A DNA stretch of 53,029 nt from Clostridia bacterium (GCA_900753245.1 CAADYJ010000044.1:1-53029); one strand, 5' to 3'. Shown: positions 1-7,852, numbered from the stretch's first letter. Numbers and translations: made by a program. Notes: generated by a model from the letters alone, not told the origin.

Positions 1-232
1 GTGTTATAACTAAGAATTGAGTTTGCTTACTAAATTTCTTTAAGTAATCTGCAAAACGATAAACATTAACATCATCTAGGGCTGCCTCAATTTCGTCCAA
101 TATACAAAATGGAGCTGGATTAATTTTTAATATTGCAAATAGCAATGCTATTGCTGTTTCATATTCTTTTAATTTTTTGTCACTTTCTTCTTTTTTATTC
201 CTTATTTCTTCTATTTTATTAAGTTCACACAT
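1..232 (-). pseudogene. smc: C-terminal fragment of chromosome segregation ATPase SMC
   Basis: The minus-strand frame carries the SMC C-terminal ATPase signature. It reads ETAIALLFAILK, then the Walker B/D-loop segment PAPFCILDEIEAALDDVNV, then YRFADYLKKFSKQTQFLVIT at the window edge. In a complete SMC this follows the LSGGE signature motif, the hinge and long coiled coils. Here the stretch before ETAIALL is a short Glu/Lys-rich helix (MCELNKIEEIRNK...), LSGGE is absent, and an in-frame TAG lies at 245-247. I therefore read it as a truncated remnant or partial duplicate with no N-terminal ATPase half. Its 3' end is outside the window, so whether it ends normally is unknown. There is no recognisable ribosome binding site before the ATG at 232. 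Confidence 0.8.
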
Positions 233-289
233 TTCTTTTTGATTCTATTTCATATTTTCTATCTATGGACCTTTTGGTGGAAATTTTTC

Positions 290-318
290 TTGCATTATAA
301 TTTATGTTATGATAATAT
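290..318 (+). promoter_or_regulatory. Weak promoter candidate for the HD-GYP gene
   Basis: TTGCAT at 290-295 and TAATAT at 313-318 are 17 nt apart. A perfect TATAAT also occurs at 296-301 but without a good -35. Only the position upstream of the gene supports it. Confidence 0.3.
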
Positions 319-349
319 TTTATTAATAAAATAGAAAGAGGTTTAACAA

Positions 350-1294
350 ATGAAAAGTGAGAAAATTGATTTTTATAATTCTACCAACCTAAAATCATAT
401 AATTTAGATGCTATAATGAAATATCAGTTATCTATGCTTGATAGATTAGATATATTTACAAGGCGTCATAGTGAAAATGTTGCAAACTTAGTATGCCGTA
501 TTTGTGAATATCTTCATTGCAACAAATATTTTACAATTCATGCAACAATTTGCGCTTATTTACATGATATAGGAAAATTATTTATTCCACCAGAAATTTT
601 AAATAAACCTGGCGCGCTAACACATGATGAATTTGAAATGATGAAAACTCATACAACTCTTGGTTACGAAATGTGCATGAAAGATTTAAAATTACGCCCT
701 TACGCAGAAGGACCTTTATATCACCATGAGGCATTAAATGGCTCTGGTTATCCTCAAGGATTAACTAAAAAAGATATTCCTTACGTTGCTCAAATTATTC
801 GTGTAGCAGATGAATATGATGCTATTGTTACTAAAAGACAGTATACAACTCACGTAAATATTTCTGAAACATTAAAAGAATTAATCAAAGATGCTCAACC
901 TGCTGAATATTTAAAAACTGTTGCCTTAGATGCTTTAAAAGAAAATTATAAAGTAGGAAAAATAAATGCAAAAGCTTTAAAATCTTTATTTAAAGTTGTT
1001 ATTGATGATACTTTATATGAGATTAGTTGTGTAATGGATTATATAGATTTTTTACATGAACAAATTGAACGTTTAGAAAAAATTGAAAAATATGATATAA
1101 AGAGTCAAAAAGCTAAAAAACAAAAAGACAAAGATTATTATAGAGAAGGTATGAAAGTATTATTTAATCAAGGCGAAAACTTTGAAAATTATAAAAATGT
1201 ATTAGATGAATATAGGCAAGCTGTTGTCACAAGACAAGATGTAAAAGAAAGACTATATAATGAAATTAAAATAATAAAAAAATTAAGAATTTAA
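350..1294 (+). CDS. HD-GYP domain protein, probable cyclic-di-GMP phosphodiesterase
   Basis: 314 aa, start ATG after AGAAAGAGG. An HD-GYP catalytic domain occupies roughly residues 20-180. It has RRHSENVANL (first metal His), HDIGKLFIPPEIL (the HD pair), the second-helix His in THTTLGYEMC, the family signature HHEALNGSGYPQGL, and DEYDAIVTKRQY. HD-GYP proteins hydrolyse cyclic-di-GMP. All metal-binding motifs look intact, so it should be active. There is no receiver, PAS or membrane domain; instead a Lys/Glu-rich helical C-terminal region (about 230-314) may be a partner-binding segment. It stands alone on the plus strand, diverging from the smc remnant and converging on the toxin gene across a hairpin terminator. 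The exact nucleotide substrate is inferred from the family. Confidence 0.85.
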   Translation: MKSEKIDFYNSTNLKSYNLDAIMKYQLSMLDRLDIFTRRHSENVANLVCRICEYLHCNKYFTIHATICAYLHDIGKLFIPPEILNKPGALTHDEFEMMKTHTTLGYEMCMKDLKLRPYAEGPLYHHEALNGSGYPQGLTKKDIPYVAQIIRVADEYDAIVTKRQYTTHVNISETLKELIKDAQPAEYLKTVALDALKENYKVGKINAKALKSLFKVVIDDTLYEISCVMDYIDFLHEQIERLEKIEKYDIKSQKAKKQKDKDYYREGMKVLFNQGENFENYKNVLDEYRQAVVTRQDVKERLYNEIKIIKKLRI

Positions 1295-1326
1295 TAAAGA
1301 CGAAACATTTTTGCTTCGTCTTTATT
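1293..1326 (+). terminator. Rho-independent terminator of the HD-GYP gene
   Basis: A 12-bp perfect stem (1293-1304 with 1315-1326) containing AAAGACGAA/TTCGTCTTT is followed by a T run on the plus strand. The converging toxin gene ends 3 nt away. Confidence 0.8.
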
Positions 1327-1328
1327 TT

Positions 1329-1676
1329 TTAATCTAAACCAAAACTTACACCTAGTGCGTTATTTATTTTATCCATTACAATACCTTCATTTATATGCCC
1401 TATTTTTTCTTTCAATCTACTTTTGTCAATTGTTCTAATTTGTTCAGTAAGAACTATTGAATCTGCTTTTAATCCACTATTTTGAGTTCCTATTTCGATA
1501 TGAGTGGGCAATTTATTTTTTCCCATTTGCGATGTAATTGCTGCTGCTATTACTGTTGGGCTATGTTTATTTCCAATATCATTTTGAATAATAATTACTG
1601 GTCTTATTCCACCTTGTTCTGAACCTACGACTGGACTTAAATCTGCATAAAACATATCTCCTCTTTTTATTACCAT
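1329..1676 (-). CDS. ndoA: EndoA/MazF-family mRNA interferase toxin
   Basis: 115 aa, start ATG after GTAGGAGTG. It begins with the family's IKRGDMFYADLSPVVGSEQGG and has RPVIIIQND, the TVIAAAITSQ strand and LTEQIRTIDKSRL, matching the B. subtilis EndoA type along its whole length (116 aa there). The family cuts single-stranded mRNA at short specific sites and is held inactive by a ribbon-helix-helix antitoxin. No antitoxin gene lies in the 62 nt between this gene and the next one upstream, so the antitoxin must be elsewhere or lost. In many Clostridia this toxin follows alanine racemase and gerS. Here gerS is next but alr is missing. Confidence 0.9.
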   Translation of the reverse strand: MVIKRGDMFYADLSPVVGSEQGGIRPVIIIQNDIGNKHSPTVIAAAITSQMGKNKLPTHIEIGTQNSGLKADSIVLTEQIRTIDKSRLKEKIGHINEGIVMDKINNALGVSFGLD

Positions 1677-1738
1677 TTGTATATCACTCCTACTATTTTT
1701 CCATATCGAAAGTTTGATTTTAGATATATTTTAAATAT

Positions 1739-2347
1739 TTAAGAGATTTTTATCTCAGTATATAATATGTAGACTAGTACTTTTTGGTTAACATCTTCTA
1801 TTTGCATTTTTGTAGGTTTTCCTGTTTTTTTATCTATATACAATTTTTTATAACTACTATATGTGTTTTTTCTATTATCAATTTCTAATATTATTTCTTT
1901 TTCTGTAGTACTTGTTTTCTTATTATTAGTCTCTTTAAACTCTTTTATAAAAGAATTTAACCACAGATTATTTTCTGTAATATATTTATAATCTTGAAAA
2001 GTTGTTTCTAAATTTAATTTGTTATTTCTTATTTTTAAACTATTACCATCATATTCAGTAATAACTCCTGCAATATTTTCTGGTTTTACTACTTCTTGAA
2101 TACATTTTTCTTCTTTTAATTCCTGTTTTAATGCATATTGCGTAGTATTTTTATTTGTTTGTATTGTAACTTCTAAATTTGCATCATATGATTTTATATT
2201 TAAAATACTTTCTATAATTTGCTCTTCCGATTTGTTAATAATAGTGTTTCCAATTTTTCCTTTTTTATAATAATAAAGTGCAAATATTATTATAAAAATT
2301 AAAATTGCAATTATTATTGTTAGTATAACAATTTTTTTATTTTTCAT
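1739..2347 (-). CDS. GerS-like LolA-fold membrane protein (spore germination)
   Basis: 202 aa, start ATG after AGGAGGAATTTTT. Residues 5-27 form one hydrophobic segment, so the protein is anchored with its domain outside. The rest resembles the GerS/LolA-type beta fold of Clostridia: IKSYDANLEVTIQTNKNTTQY, KQELKEEK, EVVKPENIAGVITEYDG, LWLNSFIKEF and a C-terminal LYIDKKTGKPTKMQIED. GerS in C. difficile is a lipoprotein required for cortex hydrolysis and is co-transcribed with an alanine racemase. This protein has no cysteine lipobox and keeps a plain transmembrane anchor. Gene order (gerS-like upstream of the EndoA toxin) supports the assignment. The germination role is inferred from family and context. 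Confidence 0.65.
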   Translation of the reverse strand: MKNKKIVILTIIIAILIFIIIFALYYYKKGKIGNTIINKSEEQIIESILNIKSYDANLEVTIQTNKNTTQYALKQELKEEKCIQEVVKPENIAGVITEYDGNSLKIRNNKLNLETTFQDYKYITENNLWLNSFIKEFKETNNKKTSTTEKEIILEIDNRKNTYSSYKKLYIDKKTGKPTKMQIEDVNQKVLVYILYTEIKIS

Positions 2348-2360
2348 AAAAATTCCTCCT

Positions 2361-2402
2361 AAAATAAAATAGAATAGTTATAAAACTATTCTATTTTATT
2401 TT
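2361..2402 (-). terminator. Perfect 19-bp hairpin between dusB and the gerS-like gene
   Basis: 2361-2379 and 2384-2402 are perfect inverted repeats with a 4-nt loop. On the minus strand the 3' arm is T-rich and runs into the next gene's AGGAGG. It would terminate dusB, at least partly, before the gerS-like gene. Confidence 0.65.
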
Positions 2403-2410
2403 ATTCTTTA

Positions 2411-3376
2411 CTATAAAAAGTATTCTTTTAGACAATCTTCTAATTCTTTTTTTGTCTCTATTTTATTTATTTTATTTCTCATAGTAGTAGCATCTGGCAT
2501 ATTTTTTATGTATGCAGATATATGTTTTCTTAGTTCTTTTATTCCAACTAATTCTCCTTTTTCTTCTACTTCCCATTCTATATGTTTCAATATTATATCT
2601 AGCTTTTCTTCTTTAGATATGTCTCTTATTTGCTCTCCTTTTAAATACGAAATTATCTCTTCAAATATCCATGGATTACCTAAGCTTGCTCTACCTATCA
2701 TTATTCCATCCACACCTGTTTGTTCAAACATTTTCAAAGCATCTTCTTTACTCTTTATATCTCCGTTTCCTATAACAGGAATATTTACAGCCTGTTTTAC
2801 TTTTTTTATTATATTCCAATCAGCTCTTCCTGAATAAAATTCTTCTCTTGTTCTTCCATGCACTATTATTGCTGATGCTCCCATTTGCTCTATTATTTTT
2901 GCTGCCTCTACTGCTACTATATTTTCTTCATTCCAACCTTTTCTTATTTTAACTGTTACTGGAACTTCAGATTTTTCTACTACTTCTTTTACTATTCTTC
3001 CTACTAATTCCAAATCTAATAAGAGTTTACTTCCATCTCCATTTTTTACAACTTTTGGTGCAGGACATCCCATGTTTATATCTAATATGTCTGCCAATTT
3101 TGAAACATGTTGTGCAGCATATCCCATTGCTTCTACATCGCTTCCAAAAATTTGCATAGATATAGGTCTTTTTTCGTCTGTTGTATCTAATAACAATTTC
3201 GTCTTTTCGTCATTGTAATACAGACCCTTACTACTTACCATTTCTGTACATACTAATCCTGCTCCATATTCTCTACACACTCTTCTAAATGCTTTGTCTG
3301 TAATTCCCGCCATTGGAGCTAAAATAATATTATTTGGAATTGTTACATTTCCTATTTTTAATTCTTTTAAGTACAT
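2411..3376 (-). CDS. dusB: tRNA-dihydrouridine synthase, DusB type
   Basis: 321 aa, normal family length; start ATG after GGAGAAAAAATAG. This flavoenzyme reduces uridines in the tRNA D-loop. The FMN-binding TIM barrel shows ILAPMAGITDKAFRR at the N-terminus and TEMVSSKGL. The catalytic cysteine sits in DINMGCPAPKVVKNGDGSKL, followed by VTVKIRKGW, IIVHGRTREEFYSG, IPVIGNGDI and GIMIGRASLGNPWIF. The C-terminal helical tRNA-binding domain (KELRKHISAYIKNMP) is complete. In Clostridia dusB often sits beside housekeeping genes such as this rodA/min block. Confidence 0.95.
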   Translation of the reverse strand: MYLKELKIGNVTIPNNIILAPMAGITDKAFRRVCREYGAGLVCTEMVSSKGLYYNDEKTKLLLDTTDEKRPISMQIFGSDVEAMGYAAQHVSKLADILDINMGCPAPKVVKNGDGSKLLLDLELVGRIVKEVVEKSEVPVTVKIRKGWNEENIVAVEAAKIIEQMGASAIIVHGRTREEFYSGRADWNIIKKVKQAVNIPVIGNGDIKSKEDALKMFEQTGVDGIMIGRASLGNPWIFEEIISYLKGEQIRDISKEEKLDIILKHIEWEVEEKGELVGIKELRKHISAYIKNMPDATTMRNKINKIETKKELEDCLKEYFL

Positions 3377-3399
3377 CTATTTTTTCTCCTATTATACTA

Positions 3400-3423
3400 A
3401 AAATGCGTGCAAGCACGCATTTT
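3400..3423 (-). terminator. Terminator after rodA
   Basis: The stem AAAATGCGTGC/GCACGCATTTT begins directly after the rodA stop codon on the minus strand and runs into T-rich sequence. The arms are separated by only 2 nt, so the working loop is probably 4 nt. Confidence 0.75.
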
Positions 3424-4533
3424 TTATTCTATAAACATTGTTTTTTGTCTTCTACCACTAATATTAAGCAATAATGCTATTAATATTAAATTAGTTAAAA
3501 GTGAACTTCCTCCATAACTTACAAATGGAAGTGGTACCCCTGTTATTGGTAAAAGTCCGATTGTCATTCCTATATTTTCTACCATGTGAAATAAAAATAT
3601 TCCTGCTATTCCCATTGCTATATAAGAACCTAAATCATTTTTTGCTGTTTTAGCCACATATACTGCTTTTGTAATTAAAACAACATATATAATAACTATT
3701 CCTGCGGCTGCTATAAATCCCATTTCTTCTCCTATAACAGAAAAAATAAAATCTGTTGTTTTAGGATATAAAAATCCTAATTGTGTTTGATTTCCTTTTA
3801 AAATTCCCATTCCTAGTAATTGTCCAGAACCTATTGCTAATTTTGATTGTATAATATTATACCCTGCTCCTCTAGGATCTAAATTTGGATTTAAAAATAC
3901 ATCAATTCTTGTTTTTGCATGTTCTGGTAATACAAACAAATACATTACTGGTACTAATATAATTATTAATAAAAACGAAGTTATAATATATCTCTTTTTT
4001 ATTCCTGCTGTATACAAGATTAATATTGTAGAAACCAAAAATGCAAGTGCCGTACCATAATCTGGTTGTTTAATAATTAATAACACTGGAACCAATACCA
4101 CAGATAATGCTATCATTAGTCTTGTTGGTCTACTTATTTCATCTCTTCCTCTTTCTTGAATTTTTGTTATAACATATGAAAATACAAGTATTACAAATAT
4201 TTTAGTAAATTCTGATGGTTGAAATGAAAATGGTCCTATTTCAAACCAGCTCGTAGCTCCATTTACAGGAGTTGTAAATAGTACAGCTATAAGTAATAAT
4301 AGAAAAACTCCATATAGAATTGGAGAAATTTTAACTATTGTTTCATAATCTACAAATACTACTAATATAACAATTGGTATGCTAACTACAAGCCATATTA
4401 TTTGCTTTTTTAGCTCTCCTTGATCTTTTTCTCCTTGAGTCGCCGAGTATAAAGCAACTAATCCTATTAGTATTAGTAATATTGCACAAACAAGAATCCC
4501 CCATTCAATATTTTTTAAAATTTTCTTTTTCAT
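3424..4533 (-). CDS. rodA: RodA, SEDS-family peptidoglycan glycosyltransferase
   Basis: 369 aa, with about ten membrane segments; start ATG after AGAGG. SEDS proteins polymerise lipid II into glycan strands together with a class B penicillin-binding protein. Family motifs: FQPSEFTKIFVIL, KQPDYGTALAFL (RodA-type QPD-GTA), DPRGAGYNIIQSKLAIGSG, LGFLYPKTTDFIFSVIGEE with the catalytic-site Asp, and GVPLPFVSYGGSS near the C-terminus. It is more RodA- than FtsW-like because of the QPDYGTA and GFLYPKTTDFIF segments. It ends the minD-minE-rodA run (18 nt after minE), so elongation synthesis and division-site selection share a transcript. No penicillin-binding protein lies in the window. Confidence 0.92.
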   Translation of the reverse strand: MKKKILKNIEWGILVCAILLILIGLVALYSATQGEKDQGELKKQIIWLVVSIPIVILVVFVDYETIVKISPILYGVFLLLLIAVLFTTPVNGATSWFEIGPFSFQPSEFTKIFVILVFSYVITKIQERGRDEISRPTRLMIALSVVLVPVLLIIKQPDYGTALAFLVSTILILYTAGIKKRYIITSFLLIIILVPVMYLFVLPEHAKTRIDVFLNPNLDPRGAGYNIIQSKLAIGSGQLLGMGILKGNQTQLGFLYPKTTDFIFSVIGEEMGFIAAAGIVIIYVVLITKAVYVAKTAKNDLGSYIAMGIAGIFLFHMVENIGMTIGLLPITGVPLPFVSYGGSSLLTNLILIALLLNISGRRQKTMFIE

Positions 4534-4551
4534 TTTTTAACCTCTAATTTG

Positions 4552-5142
4552 TTATTCTTTTATGTCTTTTTTCTCATCATCGTTTTCAGGTTTGCTTTCT
4601 TCTATTACTTTTTCTGTTTCTTCTTTTTGCTCTTCATTATCTTTTTCTTGCTCTTCTTTTACTTCTGTTTCAGTTTCAACTTCTTCTTTTGTATCATTTT
4701 TCTTATCTGCTTTTTCTGTATTTTCTTTTTCAGATTCTTCTACATCTTTTTTATCTTCTTTGCTTTCTTCTACTGATGTTTCTTTTTCTTCATCTTCTTT
4801 TTTATCTTCTTCAGAAGTAGCTTTTTCTTTATTTATATTTACTTTTCTAGCTTCATCTTTAATAGTAACAATAGGTATATTAGCATACAAAGCTGGTGCT
4901 CCAACTGTTCCATCAGAGTTTTCTTTGTTTGTAAGTCTTACTTCTATTGCTCTTTCATCTACTTCAATATATTTCTTTATTACTTCTATTATTTCTTGTC
5001 TCATTAATTCTAAGAAATCTGCAGATACATTCGCTCTATCTTGCATTAAAACCAAATGCAATCTCTCTTTTGCAGTATCTTTAGAATCTTTATTTTCTTC
5101 CTTTGAAAATCTTTTAAAAAACTTTATTATATTATCGAACAT
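4552..5142 (-). CDS. minE: MinE with a long acidic C-terminal extension
   Basis: 196 aa, about twice the usual 85-95; start ATG after GGAGG. Residues 1-95 are a recognisable MinE: an N-terminal amphipathic segment MFDNIIKFFKRFS, the MinD-contact segment AKERLHLVLMQDRANVS, and the dimerisation part LMRQEIIEVIKKYIEVDERAIEV. MinE stimulates MinD ATPase and drives Min oscillation. From about residue 105 the protein becomes a low-complexity Glu/Lys/Asp tail with no predicted fold, which also explains long spurious reading frames on the opposite strand. The tail is in frame and ends just before rodA. Its role is unknown; it could be a disordered charged linker. Confidence 0.88.
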   Translation of the reverse strand: MFDNIIKFFKRFSKEENKDSKDTAKERLHLVLMQDRANVSADFLELMRQEIIEVIKKYIEVDERAIEVRLTNKENSDGTVGAPALYANIPIVTIKDEARKVNINKEKATSEEDKKEDEEKETSVEESKEDKKDVEESEKENTEKADKKNDTKEEVETETEVKEEQEKDNEEQKEETEKVIEESKPENDDEKKDIKE

Positions 5143-5169
5143 TCTACTTCCTCCACTATTTAGTTTTTA

Positions 5170-5964
5170 CTATTTTTTTGAGAAAATTCTTTTTAGTTTT
5201 GCGAAAAAACCTTTTTCCCTTCCAGGTATTGTAACTTCAATATTTTCTCCTAAAATTCTTTTTGCTATTTCCATGTAAGACTTTCCTGAAGGTGCTTTAT
5301 GATTCGATACAACTGGTTCTCCTTTGTTTGTTTGAGTAATAATGTATTCATCATCTGGAACAACTCCAATTAAATCAATTGATAATAAATCAACTATATC
5401 TTCTACATCCATCATTTCACCTTTTTTTACCATGTTTGGACGTAAACGGTTAATAACTAATTCTGGATTTTTTATTTCTGAAGATTCTAAAAGTCCTATA
5501 ATTCTATCAGCATCACGTATTGCTGATATTTCTGCTGTTGTAACAACAACTGCTCTATCTGCACCAGCTATTGCATTTTTAAATCCTTGTTCTATACCTG
5601 CTGGGCAATCAATTAATATATAATCAAATTCTTCTTTAAGTTTACTTGTTAAATTTTTCATTTGTTCTTCATTTACTGCACTTTTATCTCTTGTTTGGGC
5701 TGCTGGAAGCAAAAATAATTCGTTAAAACGTTTATCTTTTATAAGAGCTTGTCTTAATTTACATTTTTCTTCTACAACATCTACAATATCATATACGATT
5801 CTATTTTCTAACCCCATAACAACATCTAAGTTACGAAGTCCAATATCTGTATCTACTAAAACTACTTTTTTACCTTTTAAAGCTAAAGCAGATCCTAAAT
5901 TTGCTGTTGTTGTAGTCTTTCCAACTCCACCTTTTCCTGATGTGATAACTATAACTTCTCCCAT
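5170..5964 (-). CDS. minD: Septum site-determining ATPase MinD
   Basis: 264 aa, start ATG after GGAGG. The deviant Walker A is SGKGGVGKTTTTANLG, with DTDIGLRNLDVVMGLEN (switch I) and DYILIDCPAGIEQGF (switch II/Walker B). The C-terminal amphipathic membrane-targeting helix is GFFAKLKRIFSKK. ATP-bound MinD dimerises on the membrane, recruits MinC and is released by MinE. It is the first gene of the minD-minE-rodA operon. In many Clostridia minC lies directly upstream; here the upstream gene is an unrelated 65-aa coiled coil, so minC must be elsewhere or absent. Confidence 0.95.
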   Translation of the reverse strand: MGEVIVITSGKGGVGKTTTTANLGSALALKGKKVVLVDTDIGLRNLDVVMGLENRIVYDIVDVVEEKCKLRQALIKDKRFNELFLLPAAQTRDKSAVNEEQMKNLTSKLKEEFDYILIDCPAGIEQGFKNAIAGADRAVVVTTAEISAIRDADRIIGLLESSEIKNPELVINRLRPNMVKKGEMMDVEDIVDLLSIDLIGVVPDDEYIITQTNKGEPVVSNHKAPSGKSYMEIAKRILGENIEVTIPGREKGFFAKLKRIFSKK

Positions 5965-6053
5965 CTTTTTTCCTCCTTGAAATTTTTATGTTCTTAATTT
6001 AAATTTTTGAGCAAATTTTATTTTATAAAAAAGTGCATATTTTTAATATCTAT

Positions 6054-6082
6054 ATCATATACGGAAATGGACAAAAAGTCAA
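6054..6082 (-). promoter_or_regulatory. Sigma-A type promoter of minD-minE-rodA
   Basis: Minus strand: TTGACT (6082-6077), a 17-nt spacer, then TATGAT (6059-6054). It is about 90 nt upstream of the minD start with no gene between. Confidence 0.75.
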
Positions 6083-6114
6083 TGAAATACATAAAAAAAG
6101 ACAAATAAATTAAT

Positions 6115-6138
6115 ATACATAATATATAATTTATGTAT
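6115..6138 (-). terminator. Possible terminator of the 65-aa coiled-coil gene
   Basis: An 8-bp stem ATACATAA/TTATGTAT overlaps the TAA stop at 6131-6133. It contains no strong G/C pairs and only a broken T run follows. Confidence 0.35.
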
Positions 6139-6328
6139 TTTTTAATAAATATTCAATATCATCTAAATTAGCTTCTAAACTTCTTTTTATTTTTGATAAT
6201 TCTTCACTATTTTTAATATGCTTTGTTCTATTTTCTTCTGTTTGTTTTTTTATAAATTCTACTTCTTCTAGAATTTTATTATTTGTTTCTTGTATTTGCG
6301 TAAGTTTTTCTATTATTTCGTTTTGCAT
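6131..6328 (-). CDS. Small coiled-coil protein of unknown function
   Basis: 65 aa from the ATG at 6328, chosen because AAGGAGGAATT precedes it. An upstream in-frame start at 6367 has no ribosome site and would overlap this Shine-Dalgarno. Almost the whole chain is predicted helix with heptad-like spacing (IIEKLTQIQETNNKILEEV, then LSKIKRSLEANLDDIEYLL). It is charged and has no cysteines, signal peptide or membrane segment. It lies alone between minD and the pilin-like variable protein, on the same strand. I do not recognise a family; a coiled-coil adaptor is as far as the sequence allows. Confidence 0.6.
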   Translation of the reverse strand: MQNEIIEKLTQIQETNNKILEEVEFIKKQTEENRTKHIKNSEELSKIKRSLEANLDDIEYLLKNT

Positions 6329-6449
6329 AATTCCTCCTTCATTTTTTTGTTTTTTGTATGTTGCCACAACACCTGCCTATCTATTTTTTTATTATAATTA
6401 TGGAATTTTTTAGAAAAAATTTTTAAGATAAAATTAAAATTCAAAAACA

Positions 6450-6483
6450 AAAATACAATAAACTTAATAGTTTATTGTATTTT
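6450..6483 (-). terminator. Terminator of the variable surface protein gene
   Basis: A perfect 14-bp stem (AAAATACAATAAAC with its complement, loop 6464-6469) lies 75 nt past the stop codon, followed by TTGTTTTTG on the minus strand. Confidence 0.75.
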
Positions 6484-6557
6484 TATATCATATATTTACT
6501 TGTTTATCAATAAAAATCGTTCGACGTTTTTTCCATTTTTTCGACATATAATATACT

Positions 6558-6745
6558 CTATTTTATATAAAGTATGGATCTGAATGTATATCCCTCGTTG
6601 CTATCAGTCGCATTGCCGTTGTTACGATAACTCGTGTAAATATCGCTATTGTCGTAATAACCACCCCTAGAAGTGCAAGGGTAAGCATAAGAGTTATTAA
6701 TGCGAGTAGAGTATTCTGTCGTCCACTCTAAGTCGTTTGACGCCA
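6558..6745 (-). other. Variable-region-like 3' end of the gene
   Basis: The final ~190 nt differ sharply from the rest of the gene. Codons rare elsewhere in the window (GCG, ACG, GAG, AAC, GGC, AGC, CGC, AGG) are dense, and G+C is clearly higher. The run of TAC, GAC, AAT, AGC, GAT, ATT, TAC and AAC codons is what adenine-directed mutagenesis of AAY codons in a template repeat would give. No template repeat or reverse transcriptase is present in this window. Confidence 0.55.
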
Positions 6746-7823
6746 TATCATTTATTTTACACTTTTCATCTTTATTTGCTCCTGTATTTGTTAATAATGA
6801 ATTTATACTTGGTCCATCTTGCCAAGAATAATCTGTATCTCCTGAAAAGATTTGAATATATACTATTGCTGTATCCCATGCATAACTGTTTATTAAATCT
6901 GTTGTTACATTTGTATAACTATCTTCATACATATTATGGCATGCCTTTGCTGCATCTATCTGAGTTATATAATTCCATAACATTCCCTCTGTTCTTGTTG
7001 CTGGTGCAGTATCAGCATCTGTAAAAGTATTTGAAACCTTTGAATTTGCTTTTCCATCTGTTCCATAACTTGCTTCATATCGTGCTATATAATATCCACC
7101 ATTTGCTTTTACACTATCTACAAATTTTTTTAAATTTAAAGCCGTTGTATTTAAACTATTATCATCGCCACTTGCTCCCCCTTGTCTATATGTTGCCAAC
7201 TCTTTATAATACGAATTAATTAATACTTCTTGTGTATAATTTTCCGCACTTTGCTTTAATATTGGTGTTCCTTTTTCAAGTACTGTTGTTCCATCTGATG
7301 CTTTATCATTTATACCATCTGCAAATGTATATCTTCCAAGAGTTATTGTAGTTTTTGTTCCATCAGATTTTATTATATCTCCTACTGGCACCCATACATA
7401 TTGATTTCCTCTATTGTTTCCAATTCCTTCTTTTATATCATTATCTTCTATTACTATACCTTCTGTTACTTCTAATCCTGAATCAGATGCTACTTTAAAC
7501 CCTTGTGGTATAACTACTTTATTTTTATATTTATCTGTAATTGTTTTTGTTTCTGTCACATATTCACTAGTATCTTTAAGTTTCTCCAATTCACTTTTAT
7601 TAGCTTCTACTAATTCTTCATAAACTGAATCCACATCTTTTACATCTTTTCCATATATTTCTTGTATTTGTATATCACTTTTTGCTTGTGATTTTCTTAA
7701 AGTACTAGAAGTCATAAATGCTCCTGACGCTATTATTAAAAAGACAAACAATGTAAAAAATACTAATGCAGTTGCTCCTCCTCTTTGACTTTTTAGCTTT
7801 ATTATACTATTTAACTTTTTCAT
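6558..7823 (-). CDS. Membrane-anchored protein with FGE/C-type-lectin-like domain; candidate DGR variable protein
   Basis: 421 aa, start ATG after GAGAGGAATTATTAT. The N-terminus has a basic stretch (KLKSQRGG) then a hydrophobic helix (about 17-38), resembling pilin-like surface proteins. A helical linker follows (about 44-90), with SQAKSDIQIQEIYGKDVKDV. From about residue 100 the sequence fits the formylglycine-generating-enzyme/C-type-lectin fold: NQYVWVPVGDI, GGYYIARYEASYG and DLEWTTEYS. The last 45 residues (SRGGYYDNSDIYTSYRNN... to EGYTFRSILYIK) match the form of DGR variable regions: rich in Asn, Tyr, Asp, Ser and Thr and ending in a (G)(F/Y)xFR-type strand. No key FGE catalytic cysteine pair is evident, so I infer ligand display rather than enzymology. 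The product is probably a surface-displayed binding protein. Confidence 0.75.
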   Translation of the reverse strand: MKKLNSIIKLKSQRGGATALVFFTLFVFLIIASGAFMTSSTLRKSQAKSDIQIQEIYGKDVKDVDSVYEELVEANKSELEKLKDTSEYVTETKTITDKYKNKVVIPQGFKVASDSGLEVTEGIVIEDNDIKEGIGNNRGNQYVWVPVGDIIKSDGTKTTITLGRYTFADGINDKASDGTTVLEKGTPILKQSAENYTQEVLINSYYKELATYRQGGASGDDNSLNTTALNLKKFVDSVKANGGYYIARYEASYGTDGKANSKVSNTFTDADTAPATRTEGMLWNYITQIDAAKACHNMYEDSYTNVTTDLINSYAWDTAIVYIQIFSGDTDYSWQDGPSINSLLTNTGANKDEKCKINDMASNDLEWTTEYSTRINNSYAYPCTSRGGYYDNSDIYTSYRNNGNATDSNEGYTFRSILYIK

Positions 7824-7852
7824 ATAATAATTCCTCTCTTTTGTTTTCTTTC

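Noticed and set aside
4549..5278. Long plus-strand reading frames opposite minE and the end of minD
   Set aside because: They are mirror images of the Glu/Lys-rich coding strand, giving Phe/Ser-rich nonsense with no ribosome site.
6500..6557. A DGR template repeat or GC-rich initiation element just after the variable gene
   Set aside because: No copy of the variable segment and no GC-rich palindrome could be seen between the stop codon and the terminator.
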